Assembly: GCF_000382325.1 (NCBI RefSeq)
Contig: NZ_KB908056.1
Span: 1,059,148 to 1,123,147 of the forward strand
Length of the DNA stretch: 64,000 nt
Direction of reading: 5' to 3'
DNA from: Woodsholea maritima DSM 17123
Lineage (GTDB): Bacteria; Pseudomonadota; Alphaproteobacteria; Caulobacterales; Maricaulaceae
Below the pieces are notes generated by a model. The model saw only the letters and a list, made by a program, of their open reading frames with translations. It did no database searches and was not told the origin of the DNA. Below are positions 26,236 to 35,123 of the stretch, in pieces. The translations under genes were made by a program, and so were the position numbers. Every line of letters starts with the position of its first letter. The first letter of the stretch is position 1.

Positions 26236-28242
26236 CTAGAGCTCGATCCCATCGTCGGGATCGAGCGCCGCCTGACGGGCGACACCGCGGAACCGTCCCT
26301 GCAGTTCCTTGGCCCGCAGCGCCTCGTCGTCAGTTTCCTCGTCGAGTGCAGCAAATTCGTGGCGCACTGGCGTCGTTTCCGGTGCGATTTCTTCGTGCTC
26401 GGGCAAATCAGGCTCGCGGCGCACACCCCCGTCACTGTCCTCGTCGCTCTGTGATTTTTTGGCCGCGGGTGCGGGGGCCTCAATTGGCGGGCGATTGGTC
26501 CAATCGTCTGTGTCATTGTCCTCGCCTGCCTCTCTCTTCGAAGATTTCGCCTCCGGTGGCGCGATGATCCGCACCTTGAACTGCGAGTCAGAGTAATAGC
26601 GCGCCTTCTTCGCCCGGATCGGCGGCACTCCGGAGACGAGCACGACCTCATCGTCCGCCGGAAGCTGCATGATCTCGCCGGGGGTGAGCAGCGGTCGGGC
26701 TGTTTCTTGCCGCGAAACCATGAGATGACCCAGCCAGGGCGACAGCCGGTGGCCGGCATAGTTCTTCATGGCCCGCATTTCGGTGGCAGTGCCGAGCGCG
26801 TCGGACACGCGCTTTGCCGTGCGCTCGTCATTGGTGGCGAACGCGACCCGGACGTGGCAATTGTCGAGGATGGCGTTGTTCTGGCCGTAGGCTTTCTCGA
26901 TCTGGTTCAGCGACTGAGCGATCAGGAACGCCTTGAGGCCGTAGCCAGCCATGAAGGCGAGTTGGCTCTCGAAGAAGTCCAGTCGGCCGAGCGCCGGGAA
27001 CTCGTCAAGCATGAACAAGAGCCTGTGCCTGCGGTTCGGCGCATTCAGTTCCTCTGTCAGCCTGCGGCCGACCTGATTGAGCACCAGCCTGACGAGAGGC
27101 TTGGTTCGTGAGATATCCGAGGGTGGCACGACGATGTAGAGCGTCGTCGGCCTCGCGCCCTCGACGAGATCTTGTATGAGCCAGTCACACTGACTGGTGA
27201 CTTTCGCGACCACGGGGTCGCGATACAGCCCGAGGAAACTCATCGCCGTTGATAGAACTCCGGAGCGTTCGTTCTCGGATTTATTCAAGAGTTCCCGCGC
27301 GGCCTGCGCGACGACGGGATGGGGCCGGTCGCCCAGATGCGGCGTGCGCATCATGGCGGTCAGCGTCGCGGCGATCGGTCGGCGTGGATCGGACAGAAAA
27401 GCGGCGACGCCGGCGAGCGTCTTGTCGGCTTCCGCATAGAGCACGTGCAGGATCGCGCCGACGAGCAGCGAATGGCTGGTCTTCTCCCAGTGGTTCCGCC
27501 GTTCCAGCAGTCCTTCGGGGTCGACCAGGATGTCGGCGACGTTCTGGACGTCGCGCACCTCGCCATCGCCGCGCCGGACTTCCAGCAGCGGATTGTAGCG
27601 AGCCGAGTTCGGGTCGGTCGGATCGAACAGCAACACGCGCGAGTAACGCGACCGCCATCCGGCAGTGAGCTGCCAGTTCTCACCCTTGATGTCGTGCACG
27701 ATGGCGGAACCTGGCCAGGTCAGGAGCGAGGGCACCACCAAACCGACGCCTTTGCCGGATCGCGTCGGCGCGAAGCAGAGCACGTGCTCTGGACCGTCGT
27801 GACGGAGATACTGGTTTTCGAATCGACCTAGCACGACACCGTCGGGTGACAGCAACCCGCTGGCGGTGACGTCCTTGCGGCCTGCCCAGCGAGCCGAGCC
27901 GTAGGTGGTAACGTCGCGCGCTTCGCGGGCGCGCAGGACCGAGAGGAAGATCGCGACACCCATCGCGGCGATCCCGCCGGAACCGGCGATGATCGCGCCC
28001 TCGACAAAGACGCGGGGCGCGTAGGCGTCGTAGAAATACCACCAGACGAAGAAATCCCAGGGCGGGTAGATCGGCCAGCCGAAGAGTTCGGTCATGGGTG
28101 CGCCAAGTTGCGGCTGGAATCCGAGCCGCCAGGCGGTCCACTGCGTGGCCGCCCAGACGAAGAGAAGCGCGACGGCGGACACGATGATGATCTGGCCCCA
28201 GAGGATCGCGGTGGCGGGTGACTGGCGAGGGTCTTGCGTCAT
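26236..28242 (-). CDS. traG: TraG, VirD4-like type IV coupling protein
   Basis: Coupling ATPase of 668 aa linking the relaxosome to the channel. Two N-terminal membrane segments (AILWGQIIIVSAVALLFVWA and a second near residue 75) precede the nucleotide-binding domain: Walker A FAPTRSGKGVGLV and Walker B LLFMLDEFPALG. The acidic, low-complexity C-terminus (after about residue 560) is typical of this branch. It is 23 bp downstream of the relaxase gene. Confidence 0.94.
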   Translation of the reverse strand: MTQDPRQSPATAILWGQIIIVSAVALLFVWAATQWTAWRLGFQPQLGAPMTELFGWPIYPPWDFFVWWYFYDAYAPRVFVEGAIIAGSGGIAAMGVAIFLSVLRAREARDVTTYGSARWAGRKDVTASGLLSPDGVVLGRFENQYLRHDGPEHVLCFAPTRSGKGVGLVVPSLLTWPGSAIVHDIKGENWQLTAGWRSRYSRVLLFDPTDPNSARYNPLLEVRRGDGEVRDVQNVADILVDPEGLLERRNHWEKTSHSLLVGAILHVLYAEADKTLAGVAAFLSDPRRPIAATLTAMMRTPHLGDRPHPVVAQAARELLNKSENERSGVLSTAMSFLGLYRDPVVAKVTSQCDWLIQDLVEGARPTTLYIVVPPSDISRTKPLVRLVLNQVGRRLTEELNAPNRRHRLLFMLDEFPALGRLDFFESQLAFMAGYGLKAFLIAQSLNQIEKAYGQNNAILDNCHVRVAFATNDERTAKRVSDALGTATEMRAMKNYAGHRLSPWLGHLMVSRQETARPLLTPGEIMQLPADDEVVLVSGVPPIRAKKARYYSDSQFKVRIIAPPEAKSSKREAGEDNDTDDWTNRPPIEAPAPAAKKSQSDEDSDGGVRREPDLPEHEEIAPETTPVRHEFAALDEETDDEALRAKELQGRFRGVARQAALDPDDGIEL

Positions 28243-28265
28243 CGTTTCGCGTTCATCCTTTTGAT

Positions 28266-30020
28266 TCAGATCCCGAGGCCGCGACTGCGGCCGAGCGTCC
28301 AGTCCACACCGCCGCCCGGTGTCATGGTTCCGGTGACGGTCTGGCCGAGGTGCCTTTCGAGTTGGGGTTTCCAGGGTACGAGTTCGAAGCCCATGCCGTC
28401 GTCGATCATGGCGAAGCGGCCCGAGGCGAGATCGAGGCGCTGACGGTAGGTGCCAGCGACGGTCTCGCCCTCCGTCGAGACTCTGCGTGGTAGGCCGGTC
28501 TCTGCGGCAAGCTTCGTTGCGGCGGCATCGAGTTCGCGCCTGCGAAGTGTCGCCAACAGGTCGCGGGCAAACGTGATGCGCGGACCTTGCCGCGTCGCCA
28601 GGCCCTCGGCGACGAGATGATCGGCCCGCCGTCCGAGTGCATCGTGGACCTCCGCGCCGAACCCGTTCCCGCTCAAGGGCGCGCTGTCCTTCGCCAGTTG
28701 CAGACGATCGAGCCAGGTTGCGCCATCGGCATCGACCTGTGCGGCGAGCGAGAGATCGGACCGGCCAACCAGAGACAGTCGTACCGTACTGCCATCACGT
28801 GGTGTCCAACTCCGCGTCTCGACGATCCCGCCGGTGGGTGTATCGCCGGTTTGGTCCAGGTCGGGGAAGCGCAGGTGATGGACCCGCCCGTCGACGCCGT
28901 CGATGACGGCATAGGCTTCACCCGTCAGTTCATCATGGAGCCCGCGATCGGCAAGCCGTCCGAGGATCGGTTCGGCCGGAGTGCTCTCTACCGCGAAGTC
29001 CGAAAGCGATCGCGCGGAGCCGTCCGCCAGGGCGCGGTGCATGGTTTTGATGATGTCGCCCCGGTCGCCGAGTTCGCGCAGTGTGCGTTCCATGCCGGGT
29101 TTCAGTTCCCAGACGGCAGGCGTCAACCTGTCCGCAAGGCCTAGTCGTTCCAGCGTCTGTGCACGTCCCATCAATCGCTGGCGAATTTCTGGATTGGACG
29201 GTTCCGGTGCGCCGGGTCTTAGATCAACGGCGCCGCCGCTTTCATCGGCAAGCGCGCGCAGGGCGCGATCAAGCCCGGTCCAGCGCTCGGCGTCGATCTC
29301 CGCATCAAGACCTGCCGCTATCTCATGTTGGGTGCGGGGCCCCAGTTCGAGCCCGACCAGTTCCTCTGCGCGGGCGCGGAAGCCGCGGCCGATATGGTCG
29401 CGCGAGATGACGAGGTCTTTGCCGTCGTCGGTTTTGCCGCGCAAGAGGACGTGGACATGAGGGTTGTCGGTGTTCCAATGATCGACGGCGACCCAATCGA
29501 GATCGGTTCCGAGATCGCGTGTGGCCTTGTCCATGAGGTCCCGGGTAAAAGCACGGAGGTCTTCCATTGACCCTGCGTCTTCCGGCGAGACGATGAAGCG
29601 GAAGTGGTGTCGGTCGTCCTCGCAGCGTTCCGCGAAGGCGCGTTCGTCAGCGTCACCGTCGCGATCGAACATGGCGGCATCGCACCCTTCCCGGGCGACG
29701 CCGTCGCGTTTCAGATAGGAGATGTGCTTGGCGAGTGGCGCCGAACGGTAGCGTGCCCCGCGGTGGCGAACGACACGGGCCTTGACGATGACACGACGTT
29801 TGGTTCGTGAAAGGCTGCGCGCCGTTGCCGCGAACCGCCCGCGACCGAAGGTCGAGGTCGAGCCGGTGCGCCTCGCGCCATTGAACCGGTAGCCGGTGTG
29901 GCCGGCCTTTTTCGCGGCGCGCATGACCTCGCCGACGAAGCTCTGCGCCTTGCGCCCGCGCGGTCCACGGTCGCGGATACGCCCAGGTGTGATACGCAGA
30001 TCGTCATCGTGGGCGCTCAT
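28266..30020 (-). CDS. Relaxase with DUF3363 domain (VirD2/RlxS-like)
   Basis: Relaxase of 584 aa that should nick oriT and lead the transferred strand. The metal-binding histidine motif is HWNTDNPHVHVLL near residues 200-215 and a HISYLKRDG segment lies near residue 98. The C-terminal DUF3363 region spans about residues 330-584. RlxS-type relaxases of Tn4371-like ICEs have this layout. Intact; the upstream 250 bp probably contain the cognate oriT. Confidence 0.88.
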   Translation of the reverse strand: MSAHDDDLRITPGRIRDRGPRGRKAQSFVGEVMRAAKKAGHTGYRFNGARRTGSTSTFGRGRFAATARSLSRTKRRVIVKARVVRHRGARYRSAPLAKHISYLKRDGVAREGCDAAMFDRDGDADERAFAERCEDDRHHFRFIVSPEDAGSMEDLRAFTRDLMDKATRDLGTDLDWVAVDHWNTDNPHVHVLLRGKTDDGKDLVISRDHIGRGFRARAEELVGLELGPRTQHEIAAGLDAEIDAERWTGLDRALRALADESGGAVDLRPGAPEPSNPEIRQRLMGRAQTLERLGLADRLTPAVWELKPGMERTLRELGDRGDIIKTMHRALADGSARSLSDFAVESTPAEPILGRLADRGLHDELTGEAYAVIDGVDGRVHHLRFPDLDQTGDTPTGGIVETRSWTPRDGSTVRLSLVGRSDLSLAAQVDADGATWLDRLQLAKDSAPLSGNGFGAEVHDALGRRADHLVAEGLATRQGPRITFARDLLATLRRRELDAAATKLAAETGLPRRVSTEGETVAGTYRQRLDLASGRFAMIDDGMGFELVPWKPQLERHLGQTVTGTMTPGGGVDWTLGRSRGLGI

Positions 30021-30270
30021 ACCTTTTGCCCGCTGAAAAGAAGAGTGGCACGGTAAAAGGCCTTGGATATCAAAGTGTAAGCGCCATACATGGCACTGCG
30101 CGACCCCGTGCGGCGTATAAAAAACCCAAAAACAACAACCACATAGCGCGCATCGGTGCCGCGCCTTTTATCTCGCCATCCTTTCGTTGTTGACACCTTC
30201 ACCGTCTGCTCTCCCGTCAAACCCGCGAAAGAGCACGCCAGCACGCGCCATGCTGCGAAACACGCTATCA
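30021..30270. other. Probable oriT region
   Basis: AT-richer intergenic stretch between the relaxase and transglycosylase genes, without a convincing gene. It contains short imperfect dyads such as GCCATACATGGC (30085-30096) and an A-rich run (about 30118-30140). oriT usually lies near the relaxase gene in this family. The nic site is not identified. Confidence 0.4.
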
Positions 30271-30906
30271 TCAGTCGTCTGCCCTGTTTTGGAGCCCGAC
30301 GAACAGCGGCGCTTCACGCCAGTCGGATGTATTCGGCCGTCCGTCACCTTGCGATGGCGATACGAAGGACGCGTCGATCAGCGGCGCCAGCGATGCGAGA
30401 TAGGCGCGGGTTTCGCGCGGCAGAGGGCGTTCGGTAGCGAGGTGCTGAGCGTAACGTTCCGGACCGGCATTATACGCCGCGAGGAAGCCGGGCGCGCCGA
30501 ACCGATCATACATGGCGCGGATATAGGCCGCGCCCGCCAGGATGTTGTCGCGCGGGTCGAACGGATCGTTACCGAGTCCGTGCTGTGTACGCAGTTCGGC
30601 CCAGGTCGCGGGCATGATCTGCATCAGGCCTATCGCGCCGGCGCGGCTAACCGCACGGTGATTGCCCGCGCTCTCGGCCTGCATGACGACGCGAATCCAG
30701 CGTTCCGGGATGCGGAAGCGCGCCGCCGCTTGTGCCACGAACATGTCGATCGAAGACAGTCGGACTGCTGCGGGTCGGTCATCCATCATACGTTGCGACG
30801 GTTCCGCAAATGCCGGAACCGGTGCGCCGTCGATGGCGATCATGAGCAGCACCATCGTCATGCGAGCGACAGAAGACTGACGGCCGGAAAGGGGAAGGAT
30901 GGACAT
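30271..30906 (-). CDS. Lytic transglycosylase (VirB1-like)
   Basis: SLT-type peptidoglycan hydrolase of 211 aa that would open the wall for the conjugative channel. A hydrophobic N-terminal signal leads to the catalytic domain: Glu in RVVMQAESAGNHRAVS, GAIGLMQIMPATW, and LAAYNAGPERY. It is immediately downstream of the TraF-like peptidase gene (3-bp gap). Confidence 0.9.
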   Translation of the reverse strand: MSILPLSGRQSSVARMTMVLLMIAIDGAPVPAFAEPSQRMMDDRPAAVRLSSIDMFVAQAAARFRIPERWIRVVMQAESAGNHRAVSRAGAIGLMQIMPATWAELRTQHGLGNDPFDPRDNILAGAAYIRAMYDRFGAPGFLAAYNAGPERYAQHLATERPLPRETRAYLASLAPLIDASFVSPSQGDGRPNTSDWREAPLFVGLQNRADD

Positions 30907-30909
30907 TGC

Positions 30910-31422
30910 TCAGTCCTCCCTGGTCCAGACCGGAACTGCCCGGCCAATGATTGTGTCGGCGTCGAGTGGTCCGAAATACCGCCCGTCGAGGCTGGCCGGT
31001 TCGCGCCTATTGAGGAAAAAGACTTCGCCTTCGCGCAGCACCCGACAGCCGCTCCAGACCGGCAATGGACGACCGTTCCGATCAGTCGTCCGTGCCGTCG
31101 CCACACGCGCGCCATCGATGGTGATCGTGATGCCGAAACGGCAAAATTCGGCGCCCGGTAGGCCGGCGATCTGCTTCAGCAGGGGTGCGTCACGACCGAG
31201 ATATCCACGCGCGACGAGCCAGTTCGACAGTTCTTCGGGTGGGCGCACGACGGCGAGGTCACCGACCCGCGGATCGCGCAACGGCGTCACGAAATAGACG
31301 CCGACAGGAACGCTTGCCGATGCGTTCCAGATGAGGATCGGATCACTGCGTACGGCCGCCGAAGCGCCGATCAGACAAAGCGCCACACCAGCGAGGAAGA
31401 GTGTTCGGCGTGCACGGGTCAT
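30910..31422 (-). CDS. traF: TraF-like S26 family signal peptidase
   Basis: S26-family serine protease of 170 aa related to plasmid TraF, which processes the TrbC pilin into a cyclic form. The N-terminal membrane segment is at about residues 8-24. The catalytic Ser is probably in the WNASASVPVGVYF segment and the Lys in APLLKQIAGLPG. The ATG at 31422 overlaps the DUF2840 stop (ATGA); a longer open frame to 31521 overlaps that gene and is not used. Confidence 0.87.
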   Translation of the reverse strand: MTRARRTLFLAGVALCLIGASAAVRSDPILIWNASASVPVGVYFVTPLRDPRVGDLAVVRPPEELSNWLVARGYLGRDAPLLKQIAGLPGAEFCRFGITITIDGARVATARTTDRNGRPLPVWSGCRVLREGEVFFLNRREPASLDGRYFGPLDADTIIGRAVPVWTRED

Positions 31423-31886
31423 GTCTCGATCTCCCGACGTTTGAGCCAGGCGGCATGTCGTGCTTTCGTGTAAGGGCGCGGTGTCAGACCGGCGGTCAGC
31501 CGATGATGGACATGTCGCCAATGATCCGGGCAGACCTCCTCAGGCGCGATGTCCAGCGCTTCGATGCGGTCGATGATGGTGAGCACCGCCTCGACCTTCG
31601 GCCAACCGGAGATATGCAAAAGGCTCTCGCCACCGGGCGCAACGCAAGGGACGGTCGCGTAGGCCTCGCCGCGACCGACGGCGCGCAGGATATCGATCCG
31701 GCTCTCGACCGTGCCATAGTCACTGGCCGTCCAGCGGACGAAGGCAAAGATTGCGCCGGGATCGAATCCGACTGTACGGCGGCTGCGGCTCTGGATCGTT
31801 TCCTGGACGATGTGACCGAAGCGAATCCAGCGCTCGACCCGTCCTTCGATCCACAAGAATTCGACGGTGGTGCGCATCCCGCTCAC
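31419..31886 (-). CDS. DUF2840 family protein
   Basis: Protein of 155 aa matching DUF2840 (VEFLWIEGRVERWIRFG; FAFVRWTASDYGTVESRIDI; HHRLTAGLTPRPYTKARHAAW). It is a standard backbone gene just upstream of traF in alphaproteobacterial trb-type ICEs; function unknown. It starts at GTG overlapping the HTH gene stop; an ATG at 31877 with GGTGAGCGGG upstream is an alternative. In related elements ParA normally precedes it, but here the HTH gene does. Confidence 0.86.
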   Translation of the reverse strand: MSGMRTTVEFLWIEGRVERWIRFGHIVQETIQSRSRRTVGFDPGAIFAFVRWTASDYGTVESRIDILRAVGRGEAYATVPCVAPGGESLLHISGWPKVEAVLTIIDRIEALDIAPEEVCPDHWRHVHHRLTAGLTPRPYTKARHAAWLKRREIET

Positions 31887-32164
31887 CGGCGCTTGTCGCT
31901 ATAGGCGGGCGAGACCGCCGCATGGCGCTTGGCGGGCAATACCGTGTCGCCGGTATCGTCCGAGGTCGAGTTCTTCTCGCCCCGGCTGACCCAGGTCTGC
32001 AGGTCCTCGACCGAATAGACGACGCGCCCGCCGATCTTGGAATATTTGGGGCCGGTGCCGTAAGTGCGATGTTTCTCCAGGGTGCGGCCGGAAAGACCGA
32101 GAAAACGGGCGGCTTCGGGGGTTCTCAAGTAGCGCGGCGGTAGGCCTGCGTTGGGATCGGGCAT
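31883..32164 (-). CDS. Helix-turn-helix DNA-binding protein (MerR/AlpA-like)
   Basis: Protein of 93 aa. The HTH_17-type domain (YLRTPEAARFLGLSGRTLEK, then YSKIGGRVVYSVEDLQTWV) resembles excisionase/AlpA regulators. In related ICEs this gene is followed by repA and parA; here it overlaps DUF2840 directly, implying loss of both. It probably regulates replication or transfer genes. Confidence 0.82.
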   Translation of the reverse strand: MPDPNAGLPPRYLRTPEAARFLGLSGRTLEKHRTYGTGPKYSKIGGRVVYSVEDLQTWVSRGEKNSTSDDTGDTVLPAKRHAAVSPAYSDKRR

Positions 32165-32321
32165 AGGGTAGCGCCTCCGGTTGCTCTGCCAGGCCGCGAC
32201 CTGCGGCGGGCTGTCGGAGGCGAGGAAAGCGAAGAAATGCCGTCAGGGGGGATGGCGAAGATGGGACAAGGAAAACGCTACCCCTCAAAGGGCGTATAGG
32301 AAGCTGAGGATAGCTTGCTGA

Positions 32322-33185
32322 TCAGAACGGGAAATCGTCGGCTGGATCAGCCGCCGGAGCCTGGCGTTCCGCCTCCAGCCGCTCGATGAAAGCGAGTGAG
32401 GCGAGCACACAGTCGATAATGAATTGCGCCTCGGAGACGGTGAGAAGCTCGTTATCGTGCGCGAAGGACCGCTTGTTGCGCGCCTCGTTCAGCCCCTCGA
32501 AGAGCTTATGCTGGACACGGAGAGTTGGCAGCGCGAACGCGCTCACAGCGCCTTCATCACGCAGAGCCTTGCCATAAGCGCCGAAAATGGCGTGCAGCGG
32601 CGTCTTCGCATCGACGGGCTGCTTGCGCGATGAAAGCAAGTCGCGGAACCGTTTGACACAGTAGGTATGCACGCGGTCGAGCGCGACGTCGGGCTTTTCG
32701 GCGACGAGGTCGGCAGCAATCGAAGCGCGGAGCTTGGGAAGTGTCGTGTCGCCGGAAAAGTCCTTGAACGCGTCGTCGAGCTTCAGCGTCGATACGTTCT
32801 CCAGCTCGGCGGCAAACTGTTCAAGCCAGGATTTGAGGCGGGCTTCTTCGGCCTCCTTGGTTTCGACATATCCGGAGAGCCCGCACCTATAGGCCCAGAG
32901 CGCGCGAAGAACCTGCGCGACGAGCCGCGGCTCTGCGACCTCGACGAAACCCCGCAGCGTCTTGCCCTTGCTCGCGCCCTCAACTTGAAATCACGCCTGA
33001 AAGATGTCGAAGCCGAAGCGCTCTTCGAACCATTCGGCCATCGTCCTGTCGGAAAAGTCGAGAACATAGCCGCCACCGCTATGGAATATCTGATCGAAGA
33101 CTGCGCGCTGGTGGGTAAGTAGACGACGCGTCCGACCGAGTATCTTTACGGCGCTTGAATCGAGGTTTTGAGGAGGCTGTGTCAT
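32322..33185 (-). pseudogene. Abortive-infection (Abi_C-like) gene interrupted by an in-frame TGA
   Basis: One reading frame runs through 288 codons, broken only by TGA at 32991-32993. Before the stop it reads MAEWFEERFGFDIFQA; after it, in the same frame, FQVEGASKGKTLRGFVEVAE, then LVAQVLRALWAYR. The C-terminal part (LPTLRVQHKLFEGLNEARNK, RSFAHDNELLTVSEAQ) resembles the Abi_C/HEPN-like domain with an R-x4-H motif. A single C-to-T change (CGA to TGA) would explain the break. A shorter product from an internal GTG at 32672 is possible. It lies in the ICE backbone, between the DUF2285 and HTH genes. Confidence 0.72.
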
Positions 33186-33225
33186 GGCGAGAACATAACG
33201 AAAACTTCGCGATGTTCACAGTTCT

Positions 33226-33852
33226 CTATCGATGTTTGCCCTGCAAAAGCCGTCGATATCCTTTGTCGATCATCCGGCGCCCGTAGCCGGCGAGGCGCGC
33301 GATTTGTGATTTGAGTGCGTGCGTTTTCCACGGTTCTTCCGACACACGCCGCTCGCCGAAAAAGGCGATGGCGATCATGCGGTAGGTCGCACCCTGACGC
33401 AGTCCGTCGACGGTTCTGAGTGCATGTTTCAATCGCTGGCGGCGTTGGCGGGTCAGCGGATGTTCAACCGACAGTCCATGGAGATGACGATAGAGTCTGT
33501 CGGCGGCTGCGAGATGGACTGTCCAGGCGTCGTCAAAAGGCACGACGACGCCGATGTCGGCGTCAGCCGCGGAGCTTTTGGCGACAAGTTGAGAGCCGTT
33601 ATCGAGCTTGAGCCAGATGAACTCGGAATCAGTAGCGTGGGCGACGACCGGGAGTTTCCCGATATGCGAGGCCTGATTTCCGAAATGGCGTGCGGGAGCG
33701 ATCAGATTGACGATCGCCGGCGCATCTGCGGGGTTCCAGAAGACGGGCGCGGTGGGCGGATCACGCGCCGGATCAACCGCGAAATCGAAGGCCCCAAGCG
33801 GCGCATGCGCTATCGTCCTGCCTTGCGGCATAATCGGATCGGTAGCTTTCAT
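33226..33852 (-). CDS. DUF2285 domain protein, possibly frameshifted from DUF6499
   Basis: Protein of 208 aa (or 201 from the ATG at 33831). Residues about 130-205 are a DUF2285 domain (ALRTVDGLRQGATYRMIAIA; QIARLAGYGRRMIDKGYRRL), a likely DNA-binding module of ICE regulators. The early sequence DFAVDPARDPPTAPVFW is what normally follows the WGLRF end of DUF6499 in fused homologues, and the DUF6499 frame here stops just after WGLRF. The two may be one gene split by one base. Confidence 0.75.
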   Translation of the reverse strand: MKATDPIMPQGRTIAHAPLGAFDFAVDPARDPPTAPVFWNPADAPAIVNLIAPARHFGNQASHIGKLPVVAHATDSEFIWLKLDNGSQLVAKSSAADADIGVVVPFDDAWTVHLAAADRLYRHLHGLSVEHPLTRQRRQRLKHALRTVDGLRQGATYRMIAIAFFGERRVSEEPWKTHALKSQIARLAGYGRRMIDKGYRRLLQGKHR

Positions 33853-33940
33853 TCCGTCTCAAACATTCCCAGGCCAGGCCCGAAAGGTCGAGATCGTCAA
33901 AATGATCGTAGATACGATTGTCGAGCCAATCCTTGGACAT
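33773..33940 (-). CDS. DUF6499 (transcriptional regulator-like) domain
   Basis: Short protein of 55 aa: MSKDWLDNRIYDHFDDLDLS, then LAWECLRRNESYRSDYAA and AAWGLRF. This is the N-terminal module seen separately or fused to DUF2285 in ICE regulators. Its frame ends at 33773, inside the start of the DUF2285 gene. Removing one T of the TTT at 33782-33784 (minus strand) would join the frames as WGLRFAVDPARDPP. Confidence 0.65.
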   Translation of the reverse strand: MSKDWLDNRIYDHFDDLDLSGLAWECLRRNESYRSDYAARQDDSACAAWGLRFRG

Positions 33941-34075
33941 GGCCGTCCTCCTCAAAGACTAGCCCCCGCAGACAGATGACGTTTTTCGCGTTGGATGATT
34001 CCGCCGGAAGTTGAGTTTGGCTAGTGATTGGACGCGCATAGGGTGATCCGGTATGCGCATCGCAAGTCCGATAAG

Positions 34076-34345
34076 CTACGGTAGGCCGTGCTTGAGAATC
34101 TCGCGATAGCCCTGTTCGGTCATCCAGCGGGCACGGCTGAGATGACTGTCGTGCACACGCTGGGCACGTTCGGGTTCGGCCGTGGCGTCTATTCCGAACA
34201 GCACGGACGACACTTCTTCCAGCGTCGCGCCGGCGCTCTCGGCGTCCAGCAGGCGCATATAGAGTTTCAAGTGATCGCGGTCGTATACCGTCAAAACCGC
34301 CTCGTCCGGTGGAGCGTCGGCGATTTGCGTCTGCGTGGTCGTCAT
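34076..34345 (-). CDS. Small DUF2285-like protein
   Basis: Protein of 89 aa matching short DUF2285-related ICE proteins (LTVYDRDHLKLYMRLLDAES; VHDSHLSRARWMTEQGYREI). AGGA lies at good spacing before the ATG. It sits upstream of DUF6499/DUF2285 and opposite the XRE gene; it is probably a regulator, with no experimentally known role that I can name. Confidence 0.75.
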   Translation of the reverse strand: MTTTQTQIADAPPDEAVLTVYDRDHLKLYMRLLDAESAGATLEEVSSVLFGIDATAEPERAQRVHDSHLSRARWMTEQGYREILKHGLP

Positions 34346-34513
34346 GGTTGGTCCTGTCGCACAAGCGTTGATGTTAATGAACTAGAAAGCATATCGCCCG
34401 CAACTACCGGTGGGTTGAAATCGCTGATCTCCGACAGGCTGGTGACGTTGGCGCTAGCGTCCGCGTATTATAGTGCGTCGCATCAAAATACGCGATCCGC
34501 ATTTATCGTGCGG

Positions 34514-34735
34514 ATGGATATCAAGGAAATTTTTGGAAGAAATCTCAGAATTTATCGCACGAAACGCGATCTCAGCCAGGGTGCACTGGCTGCGAAGATG
34601 GGCGTCGACCGTGCGCATGTGTCGGCGATGGAGCGGGGCCAGCAAAACGTGACCATCGTCACGCTCTGGCACGTCGCACTGGCGCTCGATGTGAAACCGG
34701 CTGCACTGCTGGAAGACGAAGACGAGAAGCAGTAA
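34514..34735 (+). CDS. XRE family HTH regulator
   Basis: Protein of 73 aa consisting of one HTH_3 domain (FGRNLRIYRTKRDLSQGALA; VDRAHVSAMERGQQNVTIVT). It is the only plus-strand gene in the ICE backbone and is divergent from the small DUF2285 gene, typical of the master repressor of an element. The longer open frame from 34088 is not used. A bidirectional terminator follows. Confidence 0.86.
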   Translation: MDIKEIFGRNLRIYRTKRDLSQGALAAKMGVDRAHVSAMERGQQNVTIVTLWHVALALDVKPAALLEDEDEKQ

Positions 34736-34744
34736 CCCGGAGAA

Positions 34745-34774
34745 AAGCCCTGCCCGGGTGAACGGGCGGGGCTT
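34745..34774. terminator. Bidirectional terminator between XRE and DUF736 genes
   Basis: AAGCCCTGCCCG, loop GGTGAA, CGGGCGGGGCTT: 12 bp with one wobble. On the minus strand it is followed by TTTTCTCC, making it a good DUF736 terminator; on the plus strand it lies 10 bp after the XRE stop. Confidence 0.75.
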
Positions 34775-34786
34775 GCTGTTGATCGC

Positions 34787-35110
34787 TCAGTCGCCGTTGC
34801 GGCGGTTGGGGCGGGACCAGATGAGGCTGTAGCCTTCGCCGTCTTCGTCGTCGAAGAGGTTGGCATAGATCGGAGCGGTGAAGCTCGGATCGTCCAGCTT
34901 GAGGCCGAGATACACGCGGCCCTCGTTCGACTGTTTGGACCAGGCTGCTCCGATTTCGGCGCGACCGACCAGGACGCGGTGGCTGGGAGCGTTCTCGCTG
35001 GTCTGGCTCGTCTCCGGGACGATGCGGACGTTCTTGGCCTGGACGTTAAGGGTGACGATTTCGCCGGCGTATTCGTTGCCGGACTTTTTAAAGGTGCCGA
35101 TGGTAGCCAT
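34787..35110 (-). CDS. DUF736 family protein
   Basis: Protein of 107 aa with the DUF736 pattern (MATIGTFKKSGNEYAGEIVT; AEIGAAWSKQSNEGRVYLGL). It is a very common small protein of alphaproteobacterial plasmids and ICEs, with unknown function. The ATG at 35110 is fixed by AAAGGAG; the open frame upstream to 35170 is not used. Confidence 0.88.
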   Translation of the reverse strand: MATIGTFKKSGNEYAGEIVTLNVQAKNVRIVPETSQTSENAPSHRVLVGRAEIGAAWSKQSNEGRVYLGLKLDDPSFTAPIYANLFDDEDGEGYSLIWSRPNRRNGD

Positions 35111-35123
35111 TTTCAGTTCTCCT

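Noticed and set aside
32991-32993. Selenocysteine codon in the Abi_C-like gene
   Set aside because: No conserved Cys/Sec context and no SECIS-like hairpin obvious after the TGA; a nonsense mutation is simpler.
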